A model generated the notes under the pieces. That model did not search any database and had not been told where the DNA came from. It saw nothing but the letters and a program-made list of their open reading frames with translations. Position numbers and translations under genes: made by a program. DNA of 20,608 nucleotides from Nitrospiria bacterium. GTDB lineage: Bacteria > Nitrospirota > Nitrospiria > Nitrospirales > UBA8639. Below, in pieces: positions 13,370 through 20,608 of the stretch (within the stretch, counting starts at the first letter, position 1; every line of letters begins with the position of its first letter). The DNA lies in assembly GCA_030430725.1 (NCBI GenBank), contig JAUIKP010000006.1, positions 1 to 20,608 of the forward strand, written 5' to 3'.

Positions 13370-16300
13370 ATGTATCACGGCAAGAGTAGGTTTTTAACTG
13401 CGTCTGTATTTTTGGCGCTGATGGGAGGAGGGAGCTTTTGGGCTACTCCATCCTTTGTCAGTGCTGAAAATGCCTCATCTCCACATGCCCATCAGACGGG
13501 GATGTCGGCGCAATCTCCTGGTTGGGCCGAACAACTTAAGGGCCAGACGATTGTGGAAGATGCCATGGAAGGGCGGGCGGAACGGGCGGCCCTGGTTGAG
13601 CAGCAACATCAACGTATGATGGAGCAAATGCAAAAGAACATGGAACATAAGGGTGCCGACACGGGTGCCTTTGATTCTATGTCGATGATTCACCAATATG
13701 GAGCGGGGCCGGCGAATGGCCTCCTGGCAAGTACTCCAGGTGTGGAGCCGGTTTCCATGAAAGGAGGGTTATGTCCCAAGACAGCGCCCGTCCGAAATTA
13801 CGATGTGTCCGCCATTAATGTGGAAATCAGCTTAAATCAATGGCTGGATTATTATCCCGGATACATGTATGCCTTGACCGAAAATATTGACAAAATCCGA
13901 GAAGAGGAAGCCAAAAATGCCGAGGCTCGTGAGGTTGAAGGGCATGCTGATCCGGGGGCTGTGAAAAATGGCATTCAGGACCAGTGGATTCAACCGTTGG
14001 TGATCCGGGGCAATCAAGGCGATTGCGTCAAGATTACGTTGCGCAATCAATTGGAATTCGGCGAAGAAGTGAGTTTACATATTAATGGTTCGGATATGGT
14101 AATGAGCGAGACCGGGCAGCCTGCGACGACGACCAATCCTGGCACAGTGGCGGCTGAAGGCGAATCGATTGAAATGGAATGGTACATCCATCCCGATACG
14201 CAGGAAGGCGGCAAGCAATTTCATACCTATAGCAATGACCGGGAACTGACGGTCATGGGACTCTTCGGGGTCTTCGTCGTGGAACCCCGTGGGTCGAATT
14301 ACTACGAGCCTTTAGGCACGGGACCGGCCACGGAAGCCACGAGTGGTTGGCAGGTGATGATTGATAATGGGGACGGTCCCGACTTTCGGGAATTTGTCCT
14401 GATTTATCATGAAGTCGGGGATGAAGCGTTTCGCCCCGTAAATAAGCATGGAGACTTCCTGCCTCAGCGGGATCCGCTCACCGATGCCTATCGTCCGGGT
14501 GCCCGGGCTCTCAATTATCGAAGTGAGCCGTTCGGCATCAACAACATGCACGTGCAACATGAATACTTTGGATTTGAAGATGAGTCGATGGCGTATAGTT
14601 CCTATACCTTTGGTGATGCCGCCCCGACGATTCCTCGCAGTTACTTAGGCGATCCAGCCAAATTCCGTATCGTGCATGGCGGATCGGAAGTCTTCCATTC
14701 GCATCATCCTCACGGCGGATCGATTCGGTGGCAACGAAGCCCACGTGCGACGCAGATGCCGGTCTGGAGTACGGGGCAAAACGGCCCTGTGAAATATCCG
14801 GTGATCCGGACGAAGTCCGACCGGGTTGACGTGGAAGTGATTGGGCCGTCTGAGGCATTAGATTTGGAGACGGAATGCGGTTCGGGTCTGTGCCAATGGT
14901 TGGCGGGAGATTTTCTTTTCCACTGCCATGTGGCGCATCACTATGTGGCCGGTATGTGGGGCTACTGGCGTGTGTATAACAGCCTGCAAGAGCCGGGTAT
15001 GCAAAATGATGTCATGGCTCCCTTGCGGGAGTTGCCGGACCGGTTAGGCCGCATTCACAAGCCCGTGACTTCCGATCAACTGGTGGGCAAGACCGTCAAT
15101 TGGTTCGGGAAGCAATTCAAAATTGTGGGTAAAGGTAAAAGTGATTGGAAAGCCGAACCGGCCGTCGTCAACATTAAAGACTGGGTGGAAATGCAGCTCA
15201 GCAATCAAGGGAAACCCGGACATAAAGATGATGAGGCCGGTCAGATGAAGGCTTATGATGCCACGGTCATGGATTGGGTGTGGGATGGTTCGAAGGCCAT
15301 GAGCGAGAAGGAACCGACCCTTGGGGAAAATCCCAAATATCGGCCGGAATGGCAGGGATATAAAGCCGGGGAACGGCGGGCCATTTGGTTCGAACCGTCA
15401 ACCGGAAAAGTGGCCTGGCCCTGGCTCACACCGCATTTCGGCAAACGTGCGCCATTCTCCAACGATCATAATCCCGCTCCATGGTTGGAAATGATTCGAT
15501 TGAATCCGGATGGAACCCGGTCGGTCGAACCGGCCAAGGCCGGCGAAAATGGATCTTGGAGTCTGTGTCCGGATCGAGCCGGATCACAGGATTACAATGT
15601 GCATTTTATTAAGCTGCCGATAGAATTGTCAGCTGCCGAAGGCAAAGAGCCGGCGATTGTTGATCCCAACGGGCTTCTCTATGTTGTGCATGAGGAAGAA
15701 GAAGAAGTGCGAGCCAACAACGACAAAAAATTCCCGTTGGTGGTTCGGGCGAATGTCTATGATTGCATCGATTGGACGCTGACCAGTGAATGGTTGGATG
15801 ACGATATCACGAATTTCCAGTCATCCAAGATCAACACGCATTTTCATTTCTTCCAATTTGATAATCAAGCATCTGATGGTGTGATTTCGGGATTTTCATA
15901 TGAACAGTCCATGCGGCCGTTTACCCAATTCGAGAAAAAATCGGATAAAGGGTTGCCGGTGCCGATGAATGCGAAAGTGACGAAGGCCGCCAAGAAAGGT
16001 GACAAAACCTTAGAGGTTTCCAATGCCAAGCAATATCACGTGGGCATTCCGATTCTGATCGGTGCGGATAATGTCAAAGGCCAGGAGGTGCGACGGATTG
16101 TCAAAATTAGTGGCAATACATTGACCTTTGCCCAGCCCTTGAAGAATGCGCATCCGGTCGATGACATCGTAACCGTGGAATATGTGCGGCAGCGGTTCTG
16201 GGTAGATGCGGATGTGGGCAGTGTGTTCTGGCACGATCATGCCTTTGGTGGCACGACGTGGCCCCACGGTGCGGTGGGAACCATGATTGCCGAACCCTTC

Positions 16301-18253
16301 GGCTCGACGTGGCACGATCCCAAGACCGGCAAACGGATTCGAACGGGTCCGGTTGCTGATATCCATGCGGTGGAACGTGTGGGACATGATGTGGCCGGCA
16401 GTTTCCGCGAATTGATGGTGCATATCATGGATACCGTGCCGCACACGGTGAACATCGTGACCGCCGGCAATCCCCCAGGACAACCGGTGGATGTGGCGTT
16501 GGAAGCGGGTCGGACGGTGTCGTTCATTATGCCACCGAACGATAAAATCAAGATGACGCCCATGCCGTTCTTGAATGGCGGGACGCATACCACCGGGGGA
16601 GCCTTCAATTTCCGGTCAGAGCCTTTCGCGCAACGACTGGCAAATAACCCGGAGCCATCGCAAATTTTCAGCAGTGTGGTACATGGTGATCCCAGCACAG
16701 CTATGGTTCGGGCTTATCTGGGCGATGCCATTGTGTTCCGGCTGTTGGATGTCACCATGAATGAAAGTAACGTGTTTACATTGTCCGGCCATACGTTCTG
16801 GTCAGAACGATATGCGCAAGAAGCCAATCGCAAACATTCGCTGCATATCGGAATTGCCGAACGGTATGACCTGGTTATTCCTGAAGCGGGTGGTCCACGC
16901 CATCAAGCCGGCGATTATATGTTCTTTAATGGCCGGAGTTCGAAGTTTTCGGAAGGTTCCTGGGGGCTGATTCGGGTCTTAGATAAGCCGGTGGATGATT
17001 TGCAGCCCTTGCCGAATAAGGCCTATGGCAAAGAAGGCATGCCGGAGCGATTACCGGTTTGTCCGAAAGAGGCTCCGGTCAAGAGCTTCAATGTCGTGGC
17101 CTTGGATCATCCGGGGATGAGCTTTAATAATAATGCCCCGGAAACGATTGAAGTGGACTTTGAACGCAAGATTGAATTGCGCAATCCTGAAGCCAAGATC
17201 TATGTCCTCGAAGATGAGGTGCAAAAGGTTTCGGGTGATGTGCAACCCATGCCGTTAACCTTACGGGCTAACGTGGGTGACTGTCTCCAAGTCAAATTGA
17301 CGAATAAGCTGAAGGAAGGGCGCGCGTCGTTCTCGGCCTTCGGACTGGCCTTCGATCCCAAAGATTCTCAAGGCCTCAATTTGGGGAACAACCCCGGCGA
17401 TCAAACCGTGGCGCCCGGTGAATCCCGGATGTACACCTATTATGCGGATCCCTTCAATGGCGAGACGCAAACGTTGGTGTGGGATTGGGGGAATGTGTCC
17501 ATGAATCCCCGCAACGGCCTGTTTGGGGGAATCATTATCGGGCCCAAAGGATCACAGTATCGCGATCCTAAAACCGGGGAAGATATTTCTCTGAAAAATA
17601 GCTGGAATGCCGATGTGATCGTGGATCGGACTATTCAGGGAAATGAAAGCCGGGTGAACTACCGGGATGTCGCCTTGTATTTCCAGGACGAGGATAACAT
17701 CATCGGGACCAGCTTTATGCCCTATGTGCAAAATGTGGCAGGGCTGACCGGCGTCAACTATCGCGCCGAACCCTATCTCCATCGGGAAGAAGCTGGTTGT
17801 ACGTTGGGCCGGATGTTCCAACCGTGCCAGGTTGATGACCCGCAGGATCCTGTGACCCCCGTGATTGAAGCCCATGCGGGCGACAAAGTACGGATTCACG
17901 TCTTTGGCGCCAGCAGTGAGCAGAACGGGATGTTCACGGTGGAGAAGCATGAATGGCCGCTCGAACCTTTCCTGCCCGGTGCGGATATGATTAGCACCGT
18001 GGAGTTCTCGGGTTCGGAGGGGTTGGATGTCTTCCTGCCCTCGGCTGGAGGCAGATGGTCCTTACCCGGAGATTATGTCTGGAGCAATGGCCGGTTACCC
18101 TATTCCCAATCGGGACAATGGGGCTATCTTCGGGTGTTGCCAAACACGGATCAACGGATTCAGCCATTGACCGGTCCGGCCGTGTCTTCTAAACAAGCGG
18201 CTCTTGATGAGACTAGTGGCGAGCCGCGTATTATTCCTACCGTCGCGAAGTAA
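13370..18253 (+). CDS. Giant six-cupredoxin multicopper oxidase, putative metal (Mn/Fe) oxidase
   Basis: Exported enzyme of 1627 residues (mature about 175 kDa), inferred to oxidise a metal or phenolic substrate and reduce O2. Seen: signal peptide to about 32; a Met/His/Gln-rich probable coiled coil (60-110); then three domain pairs. A repeats begin at C135, C733 and C1231 with the pattern CPxxA...YxV and later GDC/YDC; B repeats carry NYRSEPF (382-388, 1080-1086; NYRAEPY 1463-1469). Copper ligands occur only in B1 and A2: HSHHPH (443-448), HCHVAHHYVAGM (518-529, type 1 with axial M529), HFH (824-826), WHDH (954-957). The equivalent B2 and B3 segments lack ligands. A linker of about 180 residues (545-732) and an insert at 866-937 enlarge it. 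Size suggests MofA-like enzymes; the substrate is inference. Strong AAGGAGG at 13356. Confidence 0.88.
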   Translation: MYHGKSRFLTASVFLALMGGGSFWATPSFVSAENASSPHAHQTGMSAQSPGWAEQLKGQTIVEDAMEGRAERAALVEQQHQRMMEQMQKNMEHKGADTGAFDSMSMIHQYGAGPANGLLASTPGVEPVSMKGGLCPKTAPVRNYDVSAINVEISLNQWLDYYPGYMYALTENIDKIREEEAKNAEAREVEGHADPGAVKNGIQDQWIQPLVIRGNQGDCVKITLRNQLEFGEEVSLHINGSDMVMSETGQPATTTNPGTVAAEGESIEMEWYIHPDTQEGGKQFHTYSNDRELTVMGLFGVFVVEPRGSNYYEPLGTGPATEATSGWQVMIDNGDGPDFREFVLIYHEVGDEAFRPVNKHGDFLPQRDPLTDAYRPGARALNYRSEPFGINNMHVQHEYFGFEDESMAYSSYTFGDAAPTIPRSYLGDPAKFRIVHGGSEVFHSHHPHGGSIRWQRSPRATQMPVWSTGQNGPVKYPVIRTKSDRVDVEVIGPSEALDLETECGSGLCQWLAGDFLFHCHVAHHYVAGMWGYWRVYNSLQEPGMQNDVMAPLRELPDRLGRIHKPVTSDQLVGKTVNWFGKQFKIVGKGKSDWKAEPAVVNIKDWVEMQLSNQGKPGHKDDEAGQMKAYDATVMDWVWDGSKAMSEKEPTLGENPKYRPEWQGYKAGERRAIWFEPSTGKVAWPWLTPHFGKRAPFSNDHNPAPWLEMIRLNPDGTRSVEPAKAGENGSWSLCPDRAGSQDYNVHFIKLPIELSAAEGKEPAIVDPNGLLYVVHEEEEEVRANNDKKFPLVVRANVYDCIDWTLTSEWLDDDITNFQSSKINTHFHFFQFDNQASDGVISGFSYEQSMRPFTQFEKKSDKGLPVPMNAKVTKAAKKGDKTLEVSNAKQYHVGIPILIGADNVKGQEVRRIVKISGNTLTFAQPLKNAHPVDDIVTVEYVRQRFWVDADVGSVFWHDHAFGGTTWPHGAVGTMIAEPFGSTWHDPKTGKRIRTGPVADIHAVERVGHDVAGSFRELMVHIMDTVPHTVNIVTAGNPPGQPVDVALEAGRTVSFIMPPNDKIKMTPMPFLNGGTHTTGGAFNFRSEPFAQRLANNPEPSQIFSSVVHGDPSTAMVRAYLGDAIVFRLLDVTMNESNVFTLSGHTFWSERYAQEANRKHSLHIGIAERYDLVIPEAGGPRHQAGDYMFFNGRSSKFSEGSWGLIRVLDKPVDDLQPLPNKAYGKEGMPERLPVCPKEAPVKSFNVVALDHPGMSFNNNAPETIEVDFERKIELRNPEAKIYVLEDEVQKVSGDVQPMPLTLRANVGDCLQVKLTNKLKEGRASFSAFGLAFDPKDSQGLNLGNNPGDQTVAPGESRMYTYYADPFNGETQTLVWDWGNVSMNPRNGLFGGIIIGPKGSQYRDPKTGEDISLKNSWNADVIVDRTIQGNESRVNYRDVALYFQDEDNIIGTSFMPYVQNVAGLTGVNYRAEPYLHREEAGCTLGRMFQPCQVDDPQDPVTPVIEAHAGDKVRIHVFGASSEQNGMFTVEKHEWPLEPFLPGADMISTVEFSGSEGLDVFLPSAGGRWSLPGDYVWSNGRLPYSQSGQWGYLRVLPNTDQRIQPLTGPAVSSKQAALDETSGEPRIIPTVAK

Positions 18254-18280
18254 GCCATACCCTTATTCCAAGGGTTAGCG

Positions 18281-18320
18281 AAAGCGGGGAAGCCACTCTT
18301 CGGCTTCCCCGCTTTTTTTT
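18281..18320 (+). terminator. Intrinsic terminator after the oxidase
   Basis: Perfect 11-bp arms, GCGGGGAAGCC (18284-18294) and GGCTTCCCCGC (18302-18312), with a 7-nt loop, followed by eight T (18313-18320). Extra A/T pairs lengthen the stem. A small ACCCTT/AAGGGT hairpin precedes it. It separates the oxidase from the second cupredoxin-like gene, so that gene either has its own promoter or depends on partial readthrough. Confidence 0.92.
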
Positions 18321-18386
18321 GAGAAGATGGTTCGATAGAATGTCCATAAGCATGAAAATCATTTTATTTTTTTGTGGGAGGAAAGA

Positions 18387-19307
18387 ATGAAGGGCCGAAA
18401 CGTATGGAAAGGGATCGTCGGGGTCGGGCTTATAGCGTTGTTCGCGCAAACGGGCTGGTCCTACGACGAAATAACCGTGACTGATGGGGGAACCATTCAA
18501 GGGAAAGTGACCATTACGGGAGAAAAGCCCAGACCCATGGCCTTTAATCTGGTGACGATTCCCGATCCGGTGTTTTGTGGAACCATCTCGACGGGAACGG
18601 GTTGGCGCATTGTTGAGGATTTTATTATCGGGCCTGATCAAAGTCTTAAGGATGTGGTGGTCTATCTCAAAGATATCGAAAAAGGCAAACCGTTCAATCT
18701 ACCCACGGTCAGGATCGAATCAGTCGACTGTGAATTTATTCCGTTTGTGAATGTATTGCGCGATGGGGACAAGCTGACTGTGGTCAACATGGATCCGGTC
18801 GAGCATGATATTCAGGGATATGAAACCGCTAGAGAGCGAGGAGCCAGGGTATTGTTCAATCGACCCCTCCCGATGAACCCGTTTCACAAGGTGGCGGGAA
18901 TATTCGGCAAGAAACACCTTCCCGGTGAACCAATGGTGGAGAAAATTCATTTACGAAAAGGCCGGAACGTGTTTGTCATGCAGTGCGGTTTCCATCCCTA
19001 TATGTTTTCCTGGGGACTCGTGTTGGAAAACCCCTATTATGCGATTACCCCCGAGGATGGAACCTTTGAACTTACCGACGTTCCTCCTGGGGACTATATG
19101 CTGACTGCCTGGCATCCCGGGATGAAGGAGTTTGTGGAACAACCCATCACAGTGACCGCTCAAAAGGCCACTGTGGCGAATTTTCAGTATGAGGCTCCAC
19201 GAGGCCGACGGAGTGCGCATGAAATTGAGGAGAATCCCAGGTTTGGATTGGAGTTATTGGAAGAAGGGCTTGAAATCGTGCCTTCGATTAGACGCCAGAT
19301 TCCCTAA
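18387..19307 (+). CDS. Exported cupredoxin-like protein, copy 2
   Basis: A 306-residue paralogue of the product at 5760, aligning by eye along almost its full length. Seen: signal peptide (1-25, cleavage near GWS-YD); YDEITVTDGGTIQGKVTITG; VFCGTISTGTGW; VDCEFIPFVNV; NMDPVEHDIQGYE with H140; MQCGFHPYMFSWG with C200, H203 and M206; NPYYAITPEDGTFELTDVPPG; TAWHPGM. The His plus CxxHxxM set fits a type 1 copper site with amicyanin-like spacing, flanked by carboxypeptidase-regulatory-like beta domains. ATG at 18387 was chosen because GGGAGGA lies just upstream; a TTG 15 nt earlier would overlap it. The His-rich tail of copy 1 is missing. It follows the oxidase by 133 bp, across a terminator, and probably carries electrons from it (inference). 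No sigma-54-like site was found before it. Confidence 0.82.
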   Translation: MKGRNVWKGIVGVGLIALFAQTGWSYDEITVTDGGTIQGKVTITGEKPRPMAFNLVTIPDPVFCGTISTGTGWRIVEDFIIGPDQSLKDVVVYLKDIEKGKPFNLPTVRIESVDCEFIPFVNVLRDGDKLTVVNMDPVEHDIQGYETARERGARVLFNRPLPMNPFHKVAGIFGKKHLPGEPMVEKIHLRKGRNVFVMQCGFHPYMFSWGLVLENPYYAITPEDGTFELTDVPPGDYMLTAWHPGMKEFVEQPITVTAQKATVANFQYEAPRGRRSAHEIEENPRFGLELLEEGLEIVPSIRRQIP

Positions 19308-19376
19308 CGGGCTGTCATGCGGGCCACGAGTGGTCACCCGGCAGACAAGGGAACATGATGACTGATAGTCCAAGAA

Positions 19377-19392
19377 CAGGAGAAATCTCCTG
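19377..19392. promoter_or_regulatory. Inverted repeat before the Tll0287-like gene
   Basis: CAGGAGA and TCTCCTG are perfect 7-bp arms around AA, inside a longer CGGGCT/AGCCCG pairing (about 19309-19402). It lies in the 161-bp gap before the heme-protein gene. Operator or leader hairpin; no T-run follows, so it is not a terminator. Confidence 0.35.
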
Positions 19393-19468
19393 AGGTAGCC
19401 CGCTTGAAGCCATGCAACAGGATGTTGATTCATTCATTGAAGTAATGACGGATGAAAGGAGGGCGACC

Positions 19469-20101
19469 ATGGGTTTACGACTATTGTTCTTAGGAATTGT
19501 GCTTGGGGCCGTGGTGTGCTCGGGCGGTTGGGAGAGCGCTCAAGCTGCGGGTGAGGATGAAGCGGAAGTGCGGATGACACCAGGGACTGAAGTCAGTTTC
19601 TCTCCAGAGGTGGTGGCCGGGTATATTCATGCGGTGATTGCTGCAGACAGAGCGCTCTATACGACGCATGTGGTGGATCGTATGCAGGAAAATCGTATTG
19701 TGATTTCCGCAGAAGCCTGGAAGCAACGGAAGGCGCTTCCCCTTCCGGCGCAAATGCTCTTGATGGGTGGAAGGGTGGTTGAAATGGGTGGGTCCGGGCT
19801 GCGGTATCGTCTGGCTAGTTTGTGGCCGATTTATGAGGAGAATGGGCCGAGCACCGTCTTTGAAGAGGCCGGATTAAAAGTCGTCGCAGAAGATCCCGAT
19901 GAGGTGTATAGTGGAATTATCAAGAGAGGGGATCAACGGTTTTTTAAAGCCATTTATGCGGATCGGGCTGTCTCTAAAGCCTGCGTGGATTGTCACAACG
20001 GGCATTTGTTGAGTTCCAAGCGGGATTTTAAATTGGGAGATGTCATGGGCGGCATCATCATCTCGTTTCCGCTGCCTTCAGAAAAAAAGGAAACACCCTG
20101 A
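19469..20101 (+). CDS. Tll0287-like (DUF3365) c-type heme protein
   Basis: A 210-residue exported protein of the Tll0287-like family, a PAS-like fold carrying one covalently bound heme. Seen: signal peptide (1-27, cleavage near AQA-AG); SPEVVAGYIHAVIAADRALYTTHVVDRM, the N-terminal helix; LPLPAQMLLMGGRVVE and LRYRLASLWPI, which match the family core; and ACVDCHNGHLLSSKRDFKLGDVMGGIIISF (171-200) with heme site C172-x2-C175-H176. The family is found as a free periplasmic protein or as a sensor domain of kinases and chemoreceptors; here there is no output domain. AAAGGAGGG at 19456 decides ATG 19469 over an upstream ATG at 19412. It lies in the same direction as the oxidase and second cupredoxin; a redox-sensing or carrier role is inferred. 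Confidence 0.88.
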   Translation: MGLRLLFLGIVLGAVVCSGGWESAQAAGEDEAEVRMTPGTEVSFSPEVVAGYIHAVIAADRALYTTHVVDRMQENRIVISAEAWKQRKALPLPAQMLLMGGRVVEMGGSGLRYRLASLWPIYEENGPSTVFEEAGLKVVAEDPDEVYSGIIKRGDQRFFKAIYADRAVSKACVDCHNGHLLSSKRDFKLGDVMGGIIISFPLPSEKKETP

Positions 20102-20137
20102 ACGACCAAAGACCTTTTGTCATCTGAATCCCAAGTC

Positions 20138-20178
20138 AGGAAGGTGGCTGTGGGTGTTAAACCGGCAGTCACCTTCTT
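20138..20178. terminator. Probable bidirectional terminator between convergent genes
   Basis: A stem of about 13 bp with wobble pairs, AGGAAGGTGGCTG (20138-20150) against CAGTCACCTTCTT (20166-20178), loop 15 nt. It sits between the stop codons of the heme protein and the minus-strand permease. The following T-run is short, so termination strength is uncertain. Confidence 0.5.
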
Positions 20179-20196
20179 TCTGCCGTCCGACCTGTT

Positions 20197-20608
20197 TTAT
20201 AACGGTCGTCGAGCGGTCTGTTCTTTCACATCCAATCGATCTCTCAACCAATCCCCCAGCATGTTTGCCGCAAGAACGACCGCCATGAGAGTCAAGCCCG
20301 GAAAGATGACCAGGTGGGGAGCAACCAACATGTAGCGGGTCCCGTCTCGAATCATGCTTCCCCAGGATGCGGCAGGCGGTTGAACTCCGAGCCCCAAAAA
20401 GGAGAGACCGGCTTCGGCAATGATGGCGCCGGCGACACCAAAACTGGCTTCAACAATAAGCGGGGCCATGATTAACGGCAGAAGGTGCCGGAGAATAATA
20501 CGCCAAGGCGGTGCACCGATGGCTTGGGCGGCCAGGACATGATCGGCGTGTTTGAGGGCGAGGACCTGTCCTCTCGCCAGTCGGGCATATCCCACCCATC
20601 CCACGATT
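20197..20608 (-). CDS. ABC transporter permease, DppC/OppC type, 3' part
   Basis: C-terminal part of an inner-membrane permease of a peptide/nickel-type ABC importer; the frame stays open to the window edge, so its N-terminus lies outside. Seen in 135 residues: WVGYARLARGQVLALKHADHVLAAQAIGAPPWRIILRHLLP, the EAA-loop region that contacts the ATPase; two membrane segments (about 41-70 and 95-115); EAGLSFLGLGVQPPAASWGSMI, a strong signature of DppC/OppC; and a short basic tail. Substrate (dipeptide, oligopeptide, nickel or other) cannot be told from this part. Convergent with the Tll0287-like gene and unrelated to it. A GTG at 20604 is not the true start. Confidence 0.95.
   Translation of the reverse strand, partial: IVGWVGYARLARGQVLALKHADHVLAAQAIGAPPWRIILRHLLPLIMAPLIVEASFGVAGAIIAEAGLSFLGLGVQPPAASWGSMIRDGTRYMLVAPHLVIFPGLTLMAVVLAANMLGDWLRDRLDVKEQTARRPL

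Noticed and set aside
16010..16588. Minus-strand open frames inside the oxidase gene (also 16237-16698)
   Set aside because: They are mirror frames of a strongly biased coding sequence; the translations are His/Arg-rich without protein-like pattern.
1..20608. tRNA, rRNA, CRISPR, integrase or phage genes
   Set aside because: Looked for cloverleaf-like ends, regularly spaced repeats and recombinase motifs by eye; none seen.

Overview
The window looks like a chromosomal stretch from a Gram-negative chemolithotroph, most likely Nitrospirota (Nitrospira or a close relative). This rests on sequence features only. Base composition is near 50-55% GC. There are many exported electron-transfer proteins: a giant multicopper oxidase, two cupredoxin-like proteins, a pentaheme cytochrome c, a membrane cytochrome b and a Tll0287-type heme protein. 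A roughly 120-bp interspersed inverted repeat at 6975-7096 resembles, from memory, repeats in Nitrospira genomes. No tRNA, rRNA, CRISPR array, transposase or phage gene was seen.

Left part (1-5400), mostly housekeeping: a degenerate metallo-beta-lactamase-fold protein (minus), an Old Yellow Enzyme-type flavin oxidoreductase (plus), a Mut7-C RNase-domain/zinc-ribbon protein (minus), an exported protein of unknown function (plus, TTG start) and erythronate-4-phosphate dehydrogenase PdxB of vitamin B6 synthesis (minus).

Middle (5400-11000): a cupredoxin-like exported protein (minus, 5760-6728), a non-coding stretch of about 900 bp with the interspersed repeat, a mannose-1-phosphate guanylyltransferase-like protein, and a three-gene operon (bacterial PH-domain membrane protein, multi-histidine membrane cytochrome b, pentaheme c-type cytochrome).

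Right part (11000-20608): a stand-alone response-regulator receiver, a sigma-54 enhancer-binding activator with a cysteine-rich PAS-like sensor, a 450-bp regulatory region, a 1627-residue multicopper oxidase, a second cupredoxin-like protein paralogous to the one at 5760-6728, a Tll0287-like c-type heme protein, and the 3' part of a DppC/OppC-type ABC permease (minus) running off the window.

The main candidate for an undescribed system is the right-hand and middle electron-transfer set. The oxidase is built as three tandem pairs of cupredoxin domains (A1B1-A2B2-A3B3). All copper ligands lie at one internal junction, B1/A2, and the other four domains keep the fold but have lost the ligands. 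Its size and architecture suggest the MofA/MnxG-like group of putative Mn(II)- or metal-oxidising enzymes. Sigma-54 (-24/-12) promoter-like sequences with exact GG-N10-GC spacing precede the oxidase, the PH/cytochrome operon and the guanylyltransferase gene, with a weaker one before the first cupredoxin gene. A sigma-54 activator gene sits directly upstream of the oxidase. The inferred model is a sigma-54-controlled periplasmic oxidation regulon: oxidase, blue-copper-like carriers, and heme proteins linking to the membrane. Substrate and regulatory wiring are inference.
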